From assembly GCA_036850905.1 (NCBI GenBank), contig CM072097.1, positions 30,421,573-30,485,572 of the forward strand: DNA of 64,000 bases, in the 5' to 3' direction. Below, piece after piece: positions 33,945 through 45,354 of this stretch; position 1 is the stretch's first letter; each line of letters starts with the position of its first letter. The position numbers were made by a program, and so were the translations under genes. This stretch comes from Luffa acutangula. Taxonomy: Eukaryota; Streptophyta; Magnoliopsida; Cucurbitales; Cucurbitaceae. The notes below the pieces were generated by a model that was not told the origin of the DNA, searched no databases, and worked only from the letters and a program-made list of their open reading frames with translations.

Positions 33945-34200
33945 AACCCAAAGGTCAAACACGAGCATCTTTTGGAGCAAACATTTCAACTTCTTGAAAA
34001 CCATGGATTGATCATCATTATTTTTTTTGATAAGAAACCTTCTTGAAATTAATTGATCATCATTAGAAAACCCTAAACCCAAAGGTCAAACACTGACATT
34101 AATTGATCATCATTAGAAAACCAAGAGCTTGAAAACCATGGATTGATCATCGTTAGAAGACCATGATTAATCATCATTAGAAAACCAAGAAGAGAACGAC
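33945..34200. repeat. Degenerate tandem repeat, 'ATTGATCATCATTAGAAAACC'-like unit
   Basis: Five worn copies of ATTGATCATCATTAGAAAAC-like words occur at about 34003, 34049, 34097, 34140 and 34165, and AACCCAAAGGTCAAACAC appears twice (33947 and 34077). A LINE-tail-like phrase (TTTTTTTGATAAGAAACC) interrupts the first copies. Confidence 0.6.
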
Positions 34201-34584
34201 CATATCCAGAACCCCTAAATTAGACCTTTACACTGTCATTTGCTTCTGATGATGAGTAATTTCACTAACTTGAAGACCACAAACTTCAAGAAAGGAAGAG
34301 CATTTCCTTTGCTCTAGTGTAGAAGGAGAAGAAGAAAGATCATTATTGTTATTAAGGCCTTTTGAAACCCCCATATCAGAAATATCTGTTTTTTTTGTCA
34401 AGGTGTTAATTAGATTTTTTCTCTTTGAATAAGGAACCAAAAGCCTCTTCAAATGAATCCTCAATAATGTTGTCAACTTGCAAATGGTTGGTTAGGAGAG
34501 AATTTTCCAATTCAATACTACTTAAACTCACTTCTGATTCATTATCAGGCTCATCCAATACGTTCATGGAAGAGGGTCGACTAT
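34201..34584. other. Unassigned sequence left of the LINE cluster
   Basis: Minus-strand frames of 82 and 87 residues overlap here (34228-34476, 34406-34669) with acidic, serine-rich composition. They match no domain I recognise and could be remnants of a LINE or of a host gene. I do not call a gene. Confidence 0.3.
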
Positions 34585-34884
34585 TTCGTAGACCTCTGAC
34601 TAATAGGGAAACGACAGACATTTTGTCTCTTCTTTCGATGCTTGAGGCCTTAAGTCTTCGTCCTGACAAGAAGGGTTTTTCGTGCTCCTCTCACTTTTAG
34701 TGTTTGACTAACTCATCCTTGGGGAGTGGCTCAATTTTCTCTTTGTTATGGAAGGTGAAGATTTCGAAGAAGATTAGATTCTTTGCGTGGCAGGTTTTGC
34801 ATGGTAGAGTTAATGCTCTGGATCAGATTTTGGCTAGAGGGTCCTCTTTGGTTGGCCCTTTCTATTGTATCCTTTGTAGGAGGG

Positions 34885-35265
34885 TGTTAGGTATCTTCCT
34901 CTAAAACCTGTAAAACAAGTAGCAAAAACACAACACAAGGTTCCGAACGACAATGCAACACTGTTATATTGATAATATTGACAATATACAGTGAAATAAG
35001 ACACTAAATAGAGTTCCAAACAATCAACTACAAGCATAAAACAAAGATAAAAACACAAGAAACCACCCAGCTATTAGAGAGTTGGGAAATTCTCCAGAGA
35101 ACCAAACACTCGCCTAAAGCTGTATAGGCACTCCAGCCCCCTCAACAAACCGTACAAGCATGATCCCACTCCAAACGGTCCCCACTAGTATTTTGTGCAT
35201 TTTCACTCTGCACATTCTCCTTTTTACCCCTCCTACTGTAAGTATGAATGATAGGAGGTCTTACA
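34885..35265 (-). repeat. 3' LTR of the decayed chromovirus
   Basis: It begins TGTTAGGTATCTTCC and ends GATAGGAGGTCTTACA on the plus strand. The minus-strand start TGTAAGACCTCCTATCATTC resembles the LTR start of the element at 46715 (GTTAGACCTCCTATAATTC). Confidence 0.85.
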
Positions 35266-35381
35266 ATACCCTCGGGTTCAAGAGACACCTTGTCCTCAAG
35301 GTGGAAATGTGGGAATTGCCGCTTGATCACTTCAGCTTCCTCCCAGGTTGCATCATATCGTCTTGCCACTTCACTAACCAC
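35142..35381 (-). pseudogene. Chromodomain end of pol, running into the LTR
   Basis: The 79-residue frame reads YDATWEEAEVIKRQFPHFHL, EDKVSLEPEGIVRPPII and then a basic tail to a stop. This is the last part of a chromodomain (W..A..I...YP.FHLEDK), which in chromoviruses guides insertion by binding modified histones. The final residues are encoded by the LTR itself. Confidence 0.82.
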
Positions 35382-35836
35382 TCCTCCCGATTCAGCTCAT
35401 TGTTCCATTTTAACCCAAGAACATCTTCTGGTTCCACCAACCACTCGTAGTCCTCAGTTAACACTGGCCTGTGGGACTGTATATTTTCCTATTCCCCCAA
35501 CGTCCTTTTGAGTTGGGAAATGTGGAAGACATTATGGATTTGGGCTTCTGCTGGTAGTTCCAGACGGTAGGCTACAACCTTTGTGCATTCAAGAATTCTG
35601 TAAGGTCCGAAAAATTTTGGGGAGAGTTCTCACATGTCTTGGTTGCCACTGAGCGTTGGCGATACGATCACAGCTTTAAGTACGTGACCTCTCCCACATC
35701 AAACTCAACATCCCTTCGTTTGCTATCCACGTGCTTCTTCATTCTTTCTTGGGCCACTCTCAAGTGATCTTTCAAAACTCGAATCATCTCATCCTGTTCC
35801 ACCAACGGCTGCTCCACAGATCCATTCTTGGTTTTT

Positions 35837-36975
35837 CTATCTCCATACGATATTAGGGGGGGGGGTGTCTTCCATACATAACATTAAATGGAGTAGTGTT
35901 AATTGACACATGAAAAGTTGTGTTATACTAGTATTTGGCCCATGAATGCCATTGTTCCCACCTCTTTGGTTGTTCTCCACAAAAACAATGCAAGTAATTC
36001 TCAATACAACGATTGACCCTGTTTGTCGGCCCATTGTTTGCGGATGGAAGGTGATGCTTCTCTTTATCTGAGTACCTTGTAACTTAAACATTACAGTCCA
36101 AAAACTACTCACGAAAATTTTGTCTTTGTTAGAGATAATAGACCGAGGGAATCCATGAAGCTTCACTATCTCCTTGATGAATAAGGTGGCCACTTCTTTA
36201 GCGGTAAAGGGATGTTTCAAGGCCAAAAAGTGGCGGTACAAAAAGTGGTTGTACTTACTTAGTTGATCTACCACCACGAGAATTGCATCGAATCCCTTGG
36301 ACTTGGGTAATCCTTCGATGAAATCCATGGATAGGTCTTCTCCGATTCTATTCGGAATAGGCAGTGGTTGAAATACACGGGGGACACCGAGTTAGATTTG
36401 TTTCTTCGGCAAACCAAACACTTTTCCACATATTGCTTCACATCATTCTTCATATTCCTCCAATACAGCTCTTCTGTGATTCGTTCATAGGTCCTTAAAA
36501 AACTAGAGTGACCACCCATAACCGAGTTGTGAAAGGTTTGAAGGAGAGTAGGAATCAGGGAGGACTTACCGGATAACATCACTTTGTCTTTGTAAAGTAA
36601 TTTGCCTTGCTCCACTAAGAACTTCGGATGAGAAAGGGGATCCTGTTCCAGGTCTTGTCGAATTTTGATAAACTCTGTATCTTTGTCAACTTCCCTTTGA
36701 ACTAAATCCAGGTCAATGATTGATGGTATCGAGATGCTAGCTAATTCGACTTCATGTGGCACCCTTGACAGCGTGTCTGCAACCTTATTTAACAATCCAG
36801 GATTGTACTTTATTTCGAAATCGTAGCCAAGTAACTTTGTCAACCACTTTTGATATTTCGACTGTATCTCTCTCTGCTCTAGAAGATGTTTTAAAGCCCT
36901 TTGATCAGTTATCACTGTGAATTTCAGTCCCAACAAGTAATGCCTCCATTTTTGGACCGCTAGCACAATCACCAT
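35837..36975 (-). pseudogene. RNase H end and integrase of the decayed chromovirus
   Basis: The frame at 36268-36975 begins with the RNase H end (WRHYLLGLKFTVITDQRALK, ...ADTLSRVP). It continues into the HHCC zinc domain (HNSVMGGHSSFLRTYERITE, CLVCRRNKS). The frame at 35837-36328 carries the integrase core start MDFIEGLPKSKGFDAILVVV and a broken FHPQTMGRQTGS where FHPQTDGQTERVN is usual. A frameshift separates them at about 36300. Confidence 0.87.
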
Positions 36976-37492
36976 AAGTTCATGTTCATAAATTGATTTC
37001 TCTTTGGATCACTTCGAAAGAGCCTGATTGAAATAAGCTATAGGCCTCTGTTTTTGAGTAAGAACCGCCCCAACACCAGTACTAGAAGCATCAATTTCAC
37101 TGATAAACGGTAAAGAGAAGTCTAGTAAGGCCAATACTAGTAACGTTACCATTGCCAACTTTAAGGACTCAAATGCCCCGGTAGCTTTGTCATTTCAGTG
37201 ATATGCATCTTTCTTAAGGAGTTGGGTCAAAGGTGCAGCCAACTGTCCATACCTCATGACAAAACGCCGATAATACCCAGTGAGCCCCAAAAATCCACGT
37301 AGCTCCTTGATGTTCAGGTCAATTAACCATAGCATTAATCTTCTCGGGATCCACCTCCACCCCTTGCTCTGATACCCAACGTCCCAGGTAAGCTACCTTA
37401 TTCTTCGCAAATGAGCATTTTTTTTTGGTTAACATATAGAGCATTTTCACGTAGAACATTGAATACCATTTCTAGATGTGTCAGATGCGTCT

Positions 37493-37969
37493 TCATATCA
37501 AGACTAATATATCGGAAAAAAAACCTAGTAAATATCGCCTAAAAATGGTATGAATATTTGGTTCATTAACGATTGAAATGTTGCTGGCCCGTTCATTAGT
37601 CCAAAGGGCATGACTAAGAACTTGTAATGACCCTCGTGGGTTCGGAGAGTAGACTTTGCCATGTCCTCTTCCTTCATTCGGATTTAGTGATACCCAGATT
37701 TCAAATCTAGCTCTGAGAAAACTATAGATCCAAGTAGTTCCATCCAATAGTTCTTCAATGACTAGAATTGGAAATTTGTCGGGCACGATTACCTGATTCA
37801 ACGCCCTATAATCAACACAGAACCTCCAACCTCCGTCTTTTTTCTTGACCAACAACACAGGACTAGAGAATGGGCTAGTACTTGGACGTATAATCCCAAT
37901 AGTTAGCATTTCAGATATCAGTTTTTCAATTTCAATCTTCTGGACGTGAGCATACTTGTAGGGGCGCAC
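37493..37969 (-). pseudogene. RT N-terminal part of the decayed chromovirus
   Basis: The frame reads RPYKYAHVQKIEIEKLISEM, SSPVLLVKKKDGGWRFCVDY and RALNQVIVPDKFPILVIEEL, the start of a Ty3 reverse transcriptase. The following catalytic part is scrambled by frameshifts (DLKSGYHQIR is not readable in frame). RNase H words appear further down in other frames (36976-37492). Confidence 0.87.
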
Positions 37970-38151
37970 ATTGACCGGGCCTTACCCTTCTTTCATAGTG
38001 ATTTGGTGATCTCTAGCCCTCTTTGGTGGTAACCCCTCTGGCAGATTAAACACATCATCATAATCTTTCAGAAGAGAAATTACCTCTCCCGAAACCTCTT
38101 CCTTTGTCCTTGTACCAATAGATTGATTGTGCTTCGATTCGTCTTCTACCT

Positions 38152-38600
38152 TTAACTCAAGAATCTCTGATCTTCTTCAGCCCATGTCTTTACCATCATC
38201 TTCAAAGTAATTTCAGCTCTCGTAAGTGAGGTATCTCCTTGAATCGTCACTTTCCGGTTTCTAGATTCAAAAGTCATCGTTAGGACAACCCAATCTACCC
38301 GCATTCTACCCACATTGTTCGAAGCCATTTCATCCCTAATACCAGATCCACTGCTCCCTATTCCAGTGGTAGAAAATCTTCCGTGATTGTAACTTCTGGC
38401 AGAGTGATTACAACCCCCTTGCACACTCCTTTGCCCCTAGTCATAGATCCATTTCCCATCACTATTCCGTAGTTGGATGTCGAGATCAGGGGGATTTTTA
38501 GCTCATCTACGATCTTCTTGAGATGAAATCGTAGCCCCACAATCAATCAGAATAACGACTTCCCTTTCCCCAATCAAGCCTTTAACCTTCATCGTTCCCT
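38152..38600 (-). pseudogene. Protease region of the decayed chromovirus
   Basis: Frames at 38358-38546 (ISTSNYGIVMGNGSMTRGKG, VCKGVVITLPEVTITEDFLP) and 38152-38424 match the aspartic-protease region of the sister element at 48400-48800. The active site just upstream (about 38545-38580) is readable only as broken pieces. Confidence 0.8.
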
Positions 38601-39053
38601 ATGCGGAGAAACCAATCACATATTTCAGATCCAACTCGACCAGATCTGCAACTTTTGGGCACTATTCTTCTTCTTCTTCGGCACCGCCGCCTTGAACTTG
38701 CTTAATTTATTCGAAATTGTTCACAAGTAAAACCCTTAACTCTCTCACTTTCTTGGTTTTACAAAGTGGTTTGGGCTGTACTTTTCATCACAACGAAAGC
38801 ACAAGCCCTTTTCTCCTTTCGCTTGGAATTCAACATTGGTTAACTTTTGAGCCATGGGTTCTTTCCTATCCATTTTCCTTTTTCAGGCAGCGTAATGGCC
38901 CGTGTATTGGATGAGTGGCTGAACTTAACTATGGGCTTACTTGTCTGAGTCGAATTTGCTTTTCTGGGCTCGTTATTGTTGCCTGATACACGTCTAGTAG
39001 GGACGTTTGCCGTATGGCTTCATCTCTATCTTCTATCAATTGGGGTTGGATCA

Positions 39054-39756
39054 TTATTTCCTCGAGTCCAATTGGTCGCTAATCACCGCCGCCTTGACCG
39101 CCGACTTCAACCCATTCAGAAAAGTATTTTCCAGAATCTTCTCTGGCATCTCAAGCAATGGAGCTAAATACACCTCAAATTCCTTGATGTAGTTGGCTAG
39201 GGAACCCTCATGTTTAATTGCTAAAAACCTAGTGTAGAGGCTTCCCTCTTGAGGTGGACGAAATCTCTTGAACATCCGAGCCTTTAGATCATCCCAGATT
39301 TAATTTTCTTGCGATTGTGAGACCAATGATACCAATCTACCACATACTCATCGGAGCTGATGATAGTCGCAGTGATCTTCTCCCATTCGGTAAGCTGATG
39401 AATCTTGAAATACCTTTTAGTTCTGAAGAACCATGAATTTGGATTGACACCCGTGAAGACAGACATTTCCAACTGCTTGAACTTGCTGCGGTCTCCCCTC
39501 GTTTGAATCAGCGCTCCTTTGCAACCTACCCACCCTGATTTTTCCACATTTTCGGTGACCTCTTCTATTTCTTTCCCTTTTTGACTCAACTCCTCTGTCA
39601 TAGTCGACGTTGGTTTTCCCTTGCTCACCAATACATCGACAAAAGCATCATGGTCAGTCTCTCTATGCTTTTTTCAATTCTTTGCAAGGATTCCTTCATC
39701 TCCGTGAGTTCCTTATCGTGCCCATCCAGTCTCTCTTCTATTTGTTTTTGAGCCAT
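39054..39756 (-). pseudogene. gag of the decayed chromovirus
   Basis: A start codon at 39756 on the minus strand opens MAQKQIEERLDG, as in the sister element. The frame at 39284-39631 follows with KFKQLEMSVFTGVNPNSWFF and RTKRYFKIHQLTEWEKITAT. The frame at 39054-39275 carries MFKRFRPPQEGSLYTRFLAI. Two frame breaks separate them. The zinc knuckle is not clearly readable. Confidence 0.8.
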
Positions 39757-39797
39757 TTTTCGTGTTCTCCCCAGGTTTACGTGCCATGATACCAATT

Positions 39798-40208
39798 TGT
39801 TAGGTATCTTCCTCTAAAACCTATAAAACAAGCAGCAAAAACACAAGGTTCTGAACGATAATGCAACACTGTTATATTGATATATCGACAATATACAGTG
39901 AAATAACACACCAAACAGAGTTCCAAATGATCAACTACCAGCATAAAACAAAGATAAAAACACAAGAAACCACCCAGCTATTAGAGCGAGTTGGGAAACT
40001 CTCCAAATAGCCAAACGCTCGCCTAAAAGTTGCCTGCCCTCTCAAAACACCCCAAACCCTACTAAAACCCGACACTCCAGCCTCCCCCAACAAACCGTAC
40101 AAGCACGATCCCGTCCTAACGGTCGCTGCCAGTATTCTGTGCATTTTCACTCTGCACATTCTCCTTTTTACCCCTGCTGCTATAAGTATGAATGATAGGA
40201 GGCCTTTT
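39798..40208 (-). repeat. 5' LTR of the decayed chromovirus
   Basis: It shares TGTTAGGTATCTTCCTC, AACACTGTTATATTGAT and GATAGGAGG with the 3' LTR. It contains a segment absent from the 3' LTR (GCCTGCCCTCTCAAAACACC, about 40030-40075). The end after 40201 differs (CCTTTTTG where TCTTACA is expected), so this end is mutated. Confidence 0.78.
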
Positions 40209-40808
40209 TGAAGGAGGCGTAGGATCTGGACCACTTGCTTTAGGGTTGTGAGTTTGCCTTGACAGTGTGGAGATGTTTCTTCCAGGAGTTTGGCTTTTGT
40301 CTCGTCAGAGCTTAGGCTTTCAGGATGGCTTTCGAGGAACTTCTTCTTTATCTGCGCTTCTGGGACAGATGGGGCTTTTTGTGGCAGGTTGGGGTTTGTG
40401 CGATTGTATGGGTCTTGGGGGGGGGGGAGAGAAATAATAGAATCTTCAAAGGATGTGAGAGTTCTTGGAGCAGTGTTTGGACCCTTGTTAGATTCTATGT
40501 TTCTCTTCGGACCTTGGTGTCAAATCCCTTTTGTAATTACACTTTAGGCATTATTTTACTTGATTGGAGCCCCTTTTTATAGTGTGGCTCCCCTTTCTTT
40601 TTTGTGGACTTTTCTTTTGTAAGCTCGTGTATTCTTTCATTTTTTCTCAATGAAAGCTCGGTTTATTATAAAAAAAGGGGAGAGGGCTGACTATTTGAAT
40701 GCTTATTGGATGAGTTAATAACTTCAATAGACAAATTAGTTTCTATTTGACCAATTGAAAACCATCAAAATATTGGAAACCCTTAGAGGACGTAATAATG
40801 ACAGTTTC

Positions 40809-41267
40809 TTGAATTACAAGGAAGAGTAAATACTCTTGATAGGTTTATGAGGAAGATGCCTCTGTTTGTTGGGTCATTTTGTTCATCATTTTTCGAAGGA
40901 CAGAGGAAGACCTCAGCCATTTCCTATGGAGCTATGATTTTGTCCGTTCTGTCTGGGAATTTTTCTTTGATGCGTTTGGTTTGCAATTTGTTAGTCATAA
41001 AGATCATAGGGAGATGATTGAGGAGTTCCTTCTCCATCCGTCATTTTTGTGAGAAAGGGAGGTTTTTGTGGCAAGCTAGGGTGTGTGCTTTATTGTGGGG
41101 GTTTGTGAGGGGAGAGAACAATAGTGTTTAAGGGTGTGAAAGGGGTCGTTGTGACATGTGGTCCTTCTCCTTGACTAGGATCCATGTTACTCTTTTGTGG
41201 GCTTGTTTTTTGGATGTCCTTGTGTTCTTTCATTTTTTCCCAACGAAAGCTGATTTCTTATAAAAAA
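40809..41267 (+). mobile_element. Short 5'-truncated LINE with a 15-bp target duplication
   Basis: The insert encodes worn zinc-binding and C-terminal LINE words (MPLFVGSFCSSFF; EEDLSHFLWSYDFVRSVW in another frame). It ends with the tail CCCAACGAAAGCTGATTTC and an A-run. AATAATGACAGTTTC flanks it exactly (40794-40808 and 41268-41282). At 459 bp it is a typical incomplete reverse transcript. Confidence 0.88.
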
Positions 41268-41389
41268 AATAATGACAGTTTCGAATAGAAGATCCCAATA
41301 ACTGAGGATGCACTAGCCTCTCGATAAGTATGGAAGACTCATCCTTAATTGATATTGCCGTGGAGGATGAAGATCAAGATAACTAGAAT

Positions 41390-41614
41390 TTGGTTGGAAC
41401 AAACACAGACTCAACGATTTACCTTCCAATCTTGTTCCCTTGGTTAACTGAACATGGTATGTGTATAATGCCAATGCCAGGCAGACAAAAGACATCTAAC
41501 GCCACTAAGAAGAAGATCAAATGGGCTAAGGAGCTTCAAAACCTTCATTCTTTGGTTAATTACAATAAAACCTCTACAGGTTATCTTATGGGAAGGTCGA
41601 CTGTATCCTCATGA
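41390..41614 (+). pseudogene. LINE ORF1 C-terminal remnant
   Basis: The 74-residue frame (MCIMPMPGRQKTSNATKKKI, KWAKELQNLHSLVNYNKTST) lies where LINE ORF1 should end. It finishes with a stop in an ATGA overlap with ORF2. The rest of ORF1, including its RNA-binding zinc knuckle, is missing because of 5' truncation. The assignment rests on position rather than on a domain. Confidence 0.5.
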
Positions 41615-44600
41615 TTATTATCTCCTGGAATGTGCGTGGCATGGGCTCATGGAAAAAGAGAGCCCTTATTAAAGATTTTCTCTCTTCACAGAACCCCACT
41701 CTGGTCATTATTCAAGAAACCAAGATGGCCGGTATTGACCGAAAGATCATTAAATCTGTTTGGAGCTCGAGGAACATAGCCTGGGCTTCCATTGATGCCG
41801 TCGATGCCTCTGGAGGGATTTTGATCCTTTGGAATGAATCCTCTTTTGCCGTTAAGGAGATTGTTGAAGGTATTTTCTCTCTCTCCATACATCTTTCTCT
41901 AGCTGATGATTTCTCCTTTTGGATCACAGGAGTTTATGGCCCCAATTCCTCCAAAGAGAGGCGTATATTCTGGAAGGAATTAACAGATCTCCAGGCTCTT
42001 TGTCCCCCTAATTGGATTTTGGGTGGCGACTTTAATGTCATCCGATGGACATGGGAAAAATCCTCTTATACAGTGCCAACCCGAGCCATGAAGAAATTCA
42101 ACCGTTTCATAGTCAACAAGGGCCTTATAGACATTCCCCTCGCCAATGGAAAGTATACTTGGTCCAGTTATCGACCCAACCCCACAATGACCCTCATTGA
42201 TAGATTCCTCATCACTGATAATATTGCAACCAAGTTTCAAGCAGCCTTGGTCCGAAGATTGCCTAGAATCACCTCTGACCATTTCCCTATTAGCCTTTCG
42301 TTGGGGAAAGAGAAATGGGGGCCTCCCCCTTACAGATTCATTAATGCGTGGCTCAATCATCATTCCTTCCTCCGAACGGTTGATCAATGGTGGAAGAGCG
42401 TTCCATCTCTATGGTGGCCGAGTCACGGCTTTATCCAGAAATTAAAAGGCCTTAAAAAGGAATTGAAGCAATGGAACCAATCTACTTTTGGACAACAAAA
42501 AGAAAAAAAGTCCTGTTTGAGTCAAGAGTTATCATGCTTAGATCTCAAAGAGGAACAAGGCAATCTAACTGAGCAAGAATCCTATAGAAGAACTGAGATT
42601 AAAGCTGATTTGCTCTCGATATCTGCCAATGAGGAGATGCTGTGGCGACAATCTTGCAAAGTTAAGTGGCTCAAGGAGGGGGATGTAAACTCGGCCTTTT
42701 TTCCACCGAATTATGGCAGCCCACAGAAGAAAGAGCACAATAGTGGAGATTGTATCAGATTTGGGTAACAGCCTCACAAATGATGGTGATATTGAAAGGG
42801 AATTCATTGCTTTTTATGAGAAGCTTTACACAAAAAAGGACAGCATTGCCCCTTTACCACAGATTGATGAATGGAGTCCCATAACGGCTGGACAAAGAGA
42901 TATGCTTGAAGTTCCCTTCACAGAACAGGAAATTCTCAAGGCAGTGAATGATTTAGGCACAAACAAGACCCCGGGGCCCGATGGTTTTACAACGGAATTC
43001 TTCAAAAAATCTTGGAACATTCTCAAGGATGATATAAAGGGCGTGTTATATGATTTTTTTCAGAATGGGATCATTAATGCGAGTTTAAATGAGACTTATA
43101 TCTGTCTCATTCCCAAGATTATAGGGGCCAAGAAAGTGGGAGACTTTAGGCCTATAAGCCTAACAACTTGTCTTTACAAGGTTATTGCTCGAGTCCTCTC
43201 AGACAGGTTAAAGAAAATATTACTGGATACAATCATGGAATTCCAATTAGCCTTTGTTAGTAATCGACAAATCATCGATGCCTCCCTCATTGCCAATGAA
43301 CTAATTGACGAGTGGAAGAGGAAGAAACGTATGGGAGTGGTGATCAAGCTAGACATTGCGAAAGCATTTGACACAGTTGATTGGGATTTCCTTGATGAAA
43401 TTTTAAGGGCTAAAGGGTTTGGTCAGCTATGGAGGAAATGGATCAGAGCATGTATATCATCGGCCAACTTCTTGATTATTATCAATGGTAAACCGAGAGG
43501 AAAGATCATAGCTACGAGGGGCCTTAGACAAGGTGACCCTCTATCCCCGTTTTTATTCATATTAGTGGCTGATTGTCTTAGTCGAATGCTACAAAAGGCT
43601 GAACAAGACGCCTCCATCGAAGGCTTTTGGGTTGGTGAAGGCCCACAAGCCATTAAAATCACTCATCTTCAGTTTGCAGACGACACCATCCTATTTTCAT
43701 CTCCTAAGACAACGTGCATCACCAACCTGTTTAATGTTATTAGACTCTTTGAAGCTGCATCTGGGCTGAGTATTAATTGCAACAAGTCTGAATATTTGGG
43801 CCTCGGGATGGAATCTCAGCAAGCTGCTCTCTTAGCATCTATATATGGATGTAAAGACGGTTCTTGGCCAACCACATATTTGGGTCTTCCCCTAAATGGT
43901 AACCCGAGAAGGTATAACTTTTGGACCCTTGTGATTGAAAAGGTCTAAAAAAGATTGCATAATTGGGGCTCTACCAACATCTCCAAAGGAGGAAGGCACA
44001 CCCTTATCCAAGCAACCCTCTCAAACCTTCCTATATACTACCTCTCTTTATTCCAAGCCCCTAAAAAGGTCACTACAGCCATAGAGAAACTATATCGATC
44101 GTTTCTTTGGAGAGGAGGCAGTGAGAAAAAAGGTTGTCACCTCTTAAAGTGGTCTCATCTTCAATTACCTAAGGAAGAAGGCGGATTGGGCATCTATGAT
44201 ATTCATAAGAAAAATGTATCCCTTTTAGCTAAATGGGCTTGGAGATTCTATCATGAACCAAATGCTCTATGGAGGAAAATCATTGGCTCTAAATTTGGCA
44301 CAGCTAGTAACCCTATCAAAATGGGTGAAAAGTCTTTGCATTCTTCCAGAGGCCCATGGCGTGCTATCCACAAATCAAAATACCTTATATATGACCACAT
44401 TGACATTCGAGTTGGGAAAGGTGACAAAACGCTTTTTTGGGAGGACATTTGGCTGGGGTCTTCTCCTTTACAGTCCAAGTACCCCTCTTTATTCAGTCTC
44501 TCGCTCAAAAAGGATGCTCTTATAGTTGATTTATGGGAACCAACCAATGGGGCATGGAACCTCCATTTAAGAAGACACCTCCAAGATTCGGAAATTCTGG

Positions 44601-45268
44601 AATGGGCTTTATTATCTCACCAACTGTCCTCGTTCTCCTTCAACAATATCGAAGATACATGGGTTTGGAAGTTGGACCAAAATGGCCATTTTTCCACTGG
44701 ATCCCTCACCCGAAAATTGGCTTCACCAGCTCACCAACCCAGTAATGATCTTTATGGCTAGCTTTGGAAGGGTCTTATGCCGAAGAAAGTTAAGTTCTTC
44801 ATGTGGGAGCTCAGCCACAAGTGTATTAATACTGCAGATGTCATACAGAGGCGATTTCCCAACTCCTCATTATCTCCTCGCTATTGCTGCTTGTGTAACA
44901 AGGCTGTCGAATCACAGATTCATATTTTCAGTCGTTGTGAATATGCTGCAGCTCTCTGGGATCACATACAAAGCGCTTTTGGTTGGCAATTTGCTCGTTC
45001 GGGTGATGTCCTTTCCCTTCTTCAATTCACTCTTCTTGGACATCCTTTTAAAAATGATACTAAGGTTCAATGGCGGAATTTTTTGTACGCATTCTTCGGG
45101 AACTTATGGCTTGAAAGAAATGCCAGAATCTTCAATAATCAGCAGCAAAGTGTCTATGCCTTTATTGAATCTACTTCCTATCTTGCCATGTATTGGAGTA
45201 GTCATATCTTCCCATTTTGTAACTATCCCTTGGCTTCCCTTATATCTCAATGGAGATCTCTTTTGTAA
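41611..45268 (+). pseudogene. LINE ORF2: endonuclease and reverse transcriptase
   Basis: ORF2 nicks target DNA and copies LINE RNA into it. Residues from 41611 give the APE-type endonuclease: SWNVRGMG, QETKM, YGPNSS, WILGGDFNV and SDHFPISL. After a frameshift near 42700-42720 come the RT motifs: TPGPDGFTTEFFK, LKRRK-type spacer, KLDIAKAFDTVDW, RGLRQGDPLSPFLF and the catalytic QFADDTIL. A zinc-binding region follows at 44777-45268 (MPKKVKFFMWELSHKCINT, CCLCNKAVESQIHIFSRC). Stops at 43946-43948 and 44759-44761 are in frame with the rest. The length fits a plant ORF2 of about 1200 residues. Confidence 0.92.
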
Positions 45269-45354
45269 TTAACAGATAGGCCTATTTTGTATCTATTTCT
45301 TACATCAATGAAATGGTTTTGTTTCCTATCAAAAAAAAAAAAAAAGTTTCGAAT

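Larger units (their letters stand above)
34885..40208 (-). mobile_element. Decayed chromovirus (Ty3/Gypsy) inserted in a LINE
   Basis: LTRs at 34885-35265 and from 39798 to about 40208 bound an interior that encodes gag, protease, RT, RNase H, integrase and a chromodomain on the minus strand. A worn primer-binding site AATTGGTATCA is at about 39787-39797. It is a relative of the element at 46715-52095: both start MAQKQ.EERL.G in gag and end HLEDKV.LE..GIVRPPII in pol. Many stops and frameshifts make it far older. The outer end near 40201-40210 is altered, so the target duplication is unresolved (GAGGG at the left). Confidence 0.85.
34585..40680 (+). mobile_element. 5'-truncated LINE split by a chromovirus
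   Basis: The two parts, 34585-34884 and about 40209-40680, join into the 3' end of a plant L1-type LINE. The first contains the reverse-transcriptase zinc-binding region (LWKVKISKKIRFFAWQVLHGR, ...GPFYCILCRR). The second holds the C-terminal segment (LRFWDRWGFLWQVGVCAIVW, ERNNRIFKGCESSW, SNPFCNYTLGIILLDWSPFL). A tail ending CTCAATGAAAGCTCGG and an A-run follow. Flanks AGAGGGTCGACTATTT (34569-34584) and AGAGGGCTGACTATTT (about 40682-40697) look like a target duplication with a two-base difference. In-frame stops show it is dead. Confidence 0.75.
41287..45345 (+). mobile_element. Long L1-type LINE, truncated in ORF1
   Basis: The element runs from the end of ORF1 through a nearly full ORF2 (endonuclease, reverse transcriptase, zinc-binding region) to the tail CATCAATGAAATGG...TATC and 15 A residues. 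GTTTCGAAT flanks both ends (41278-41286 and 45346-45354), so the insertion point overlaps the duplication of the short LINE next door. ORF2 has one frameshift and two in-frame stops. It is a young-looking but inactive copy. Confidence 0.88.

Noticed and set aside
41980..42387. Antisense open frames in the LINE endonuclease region
   Set aside because: The plus strand encodes well-known endonuclease motifs; the minus frames have no recognisable content.
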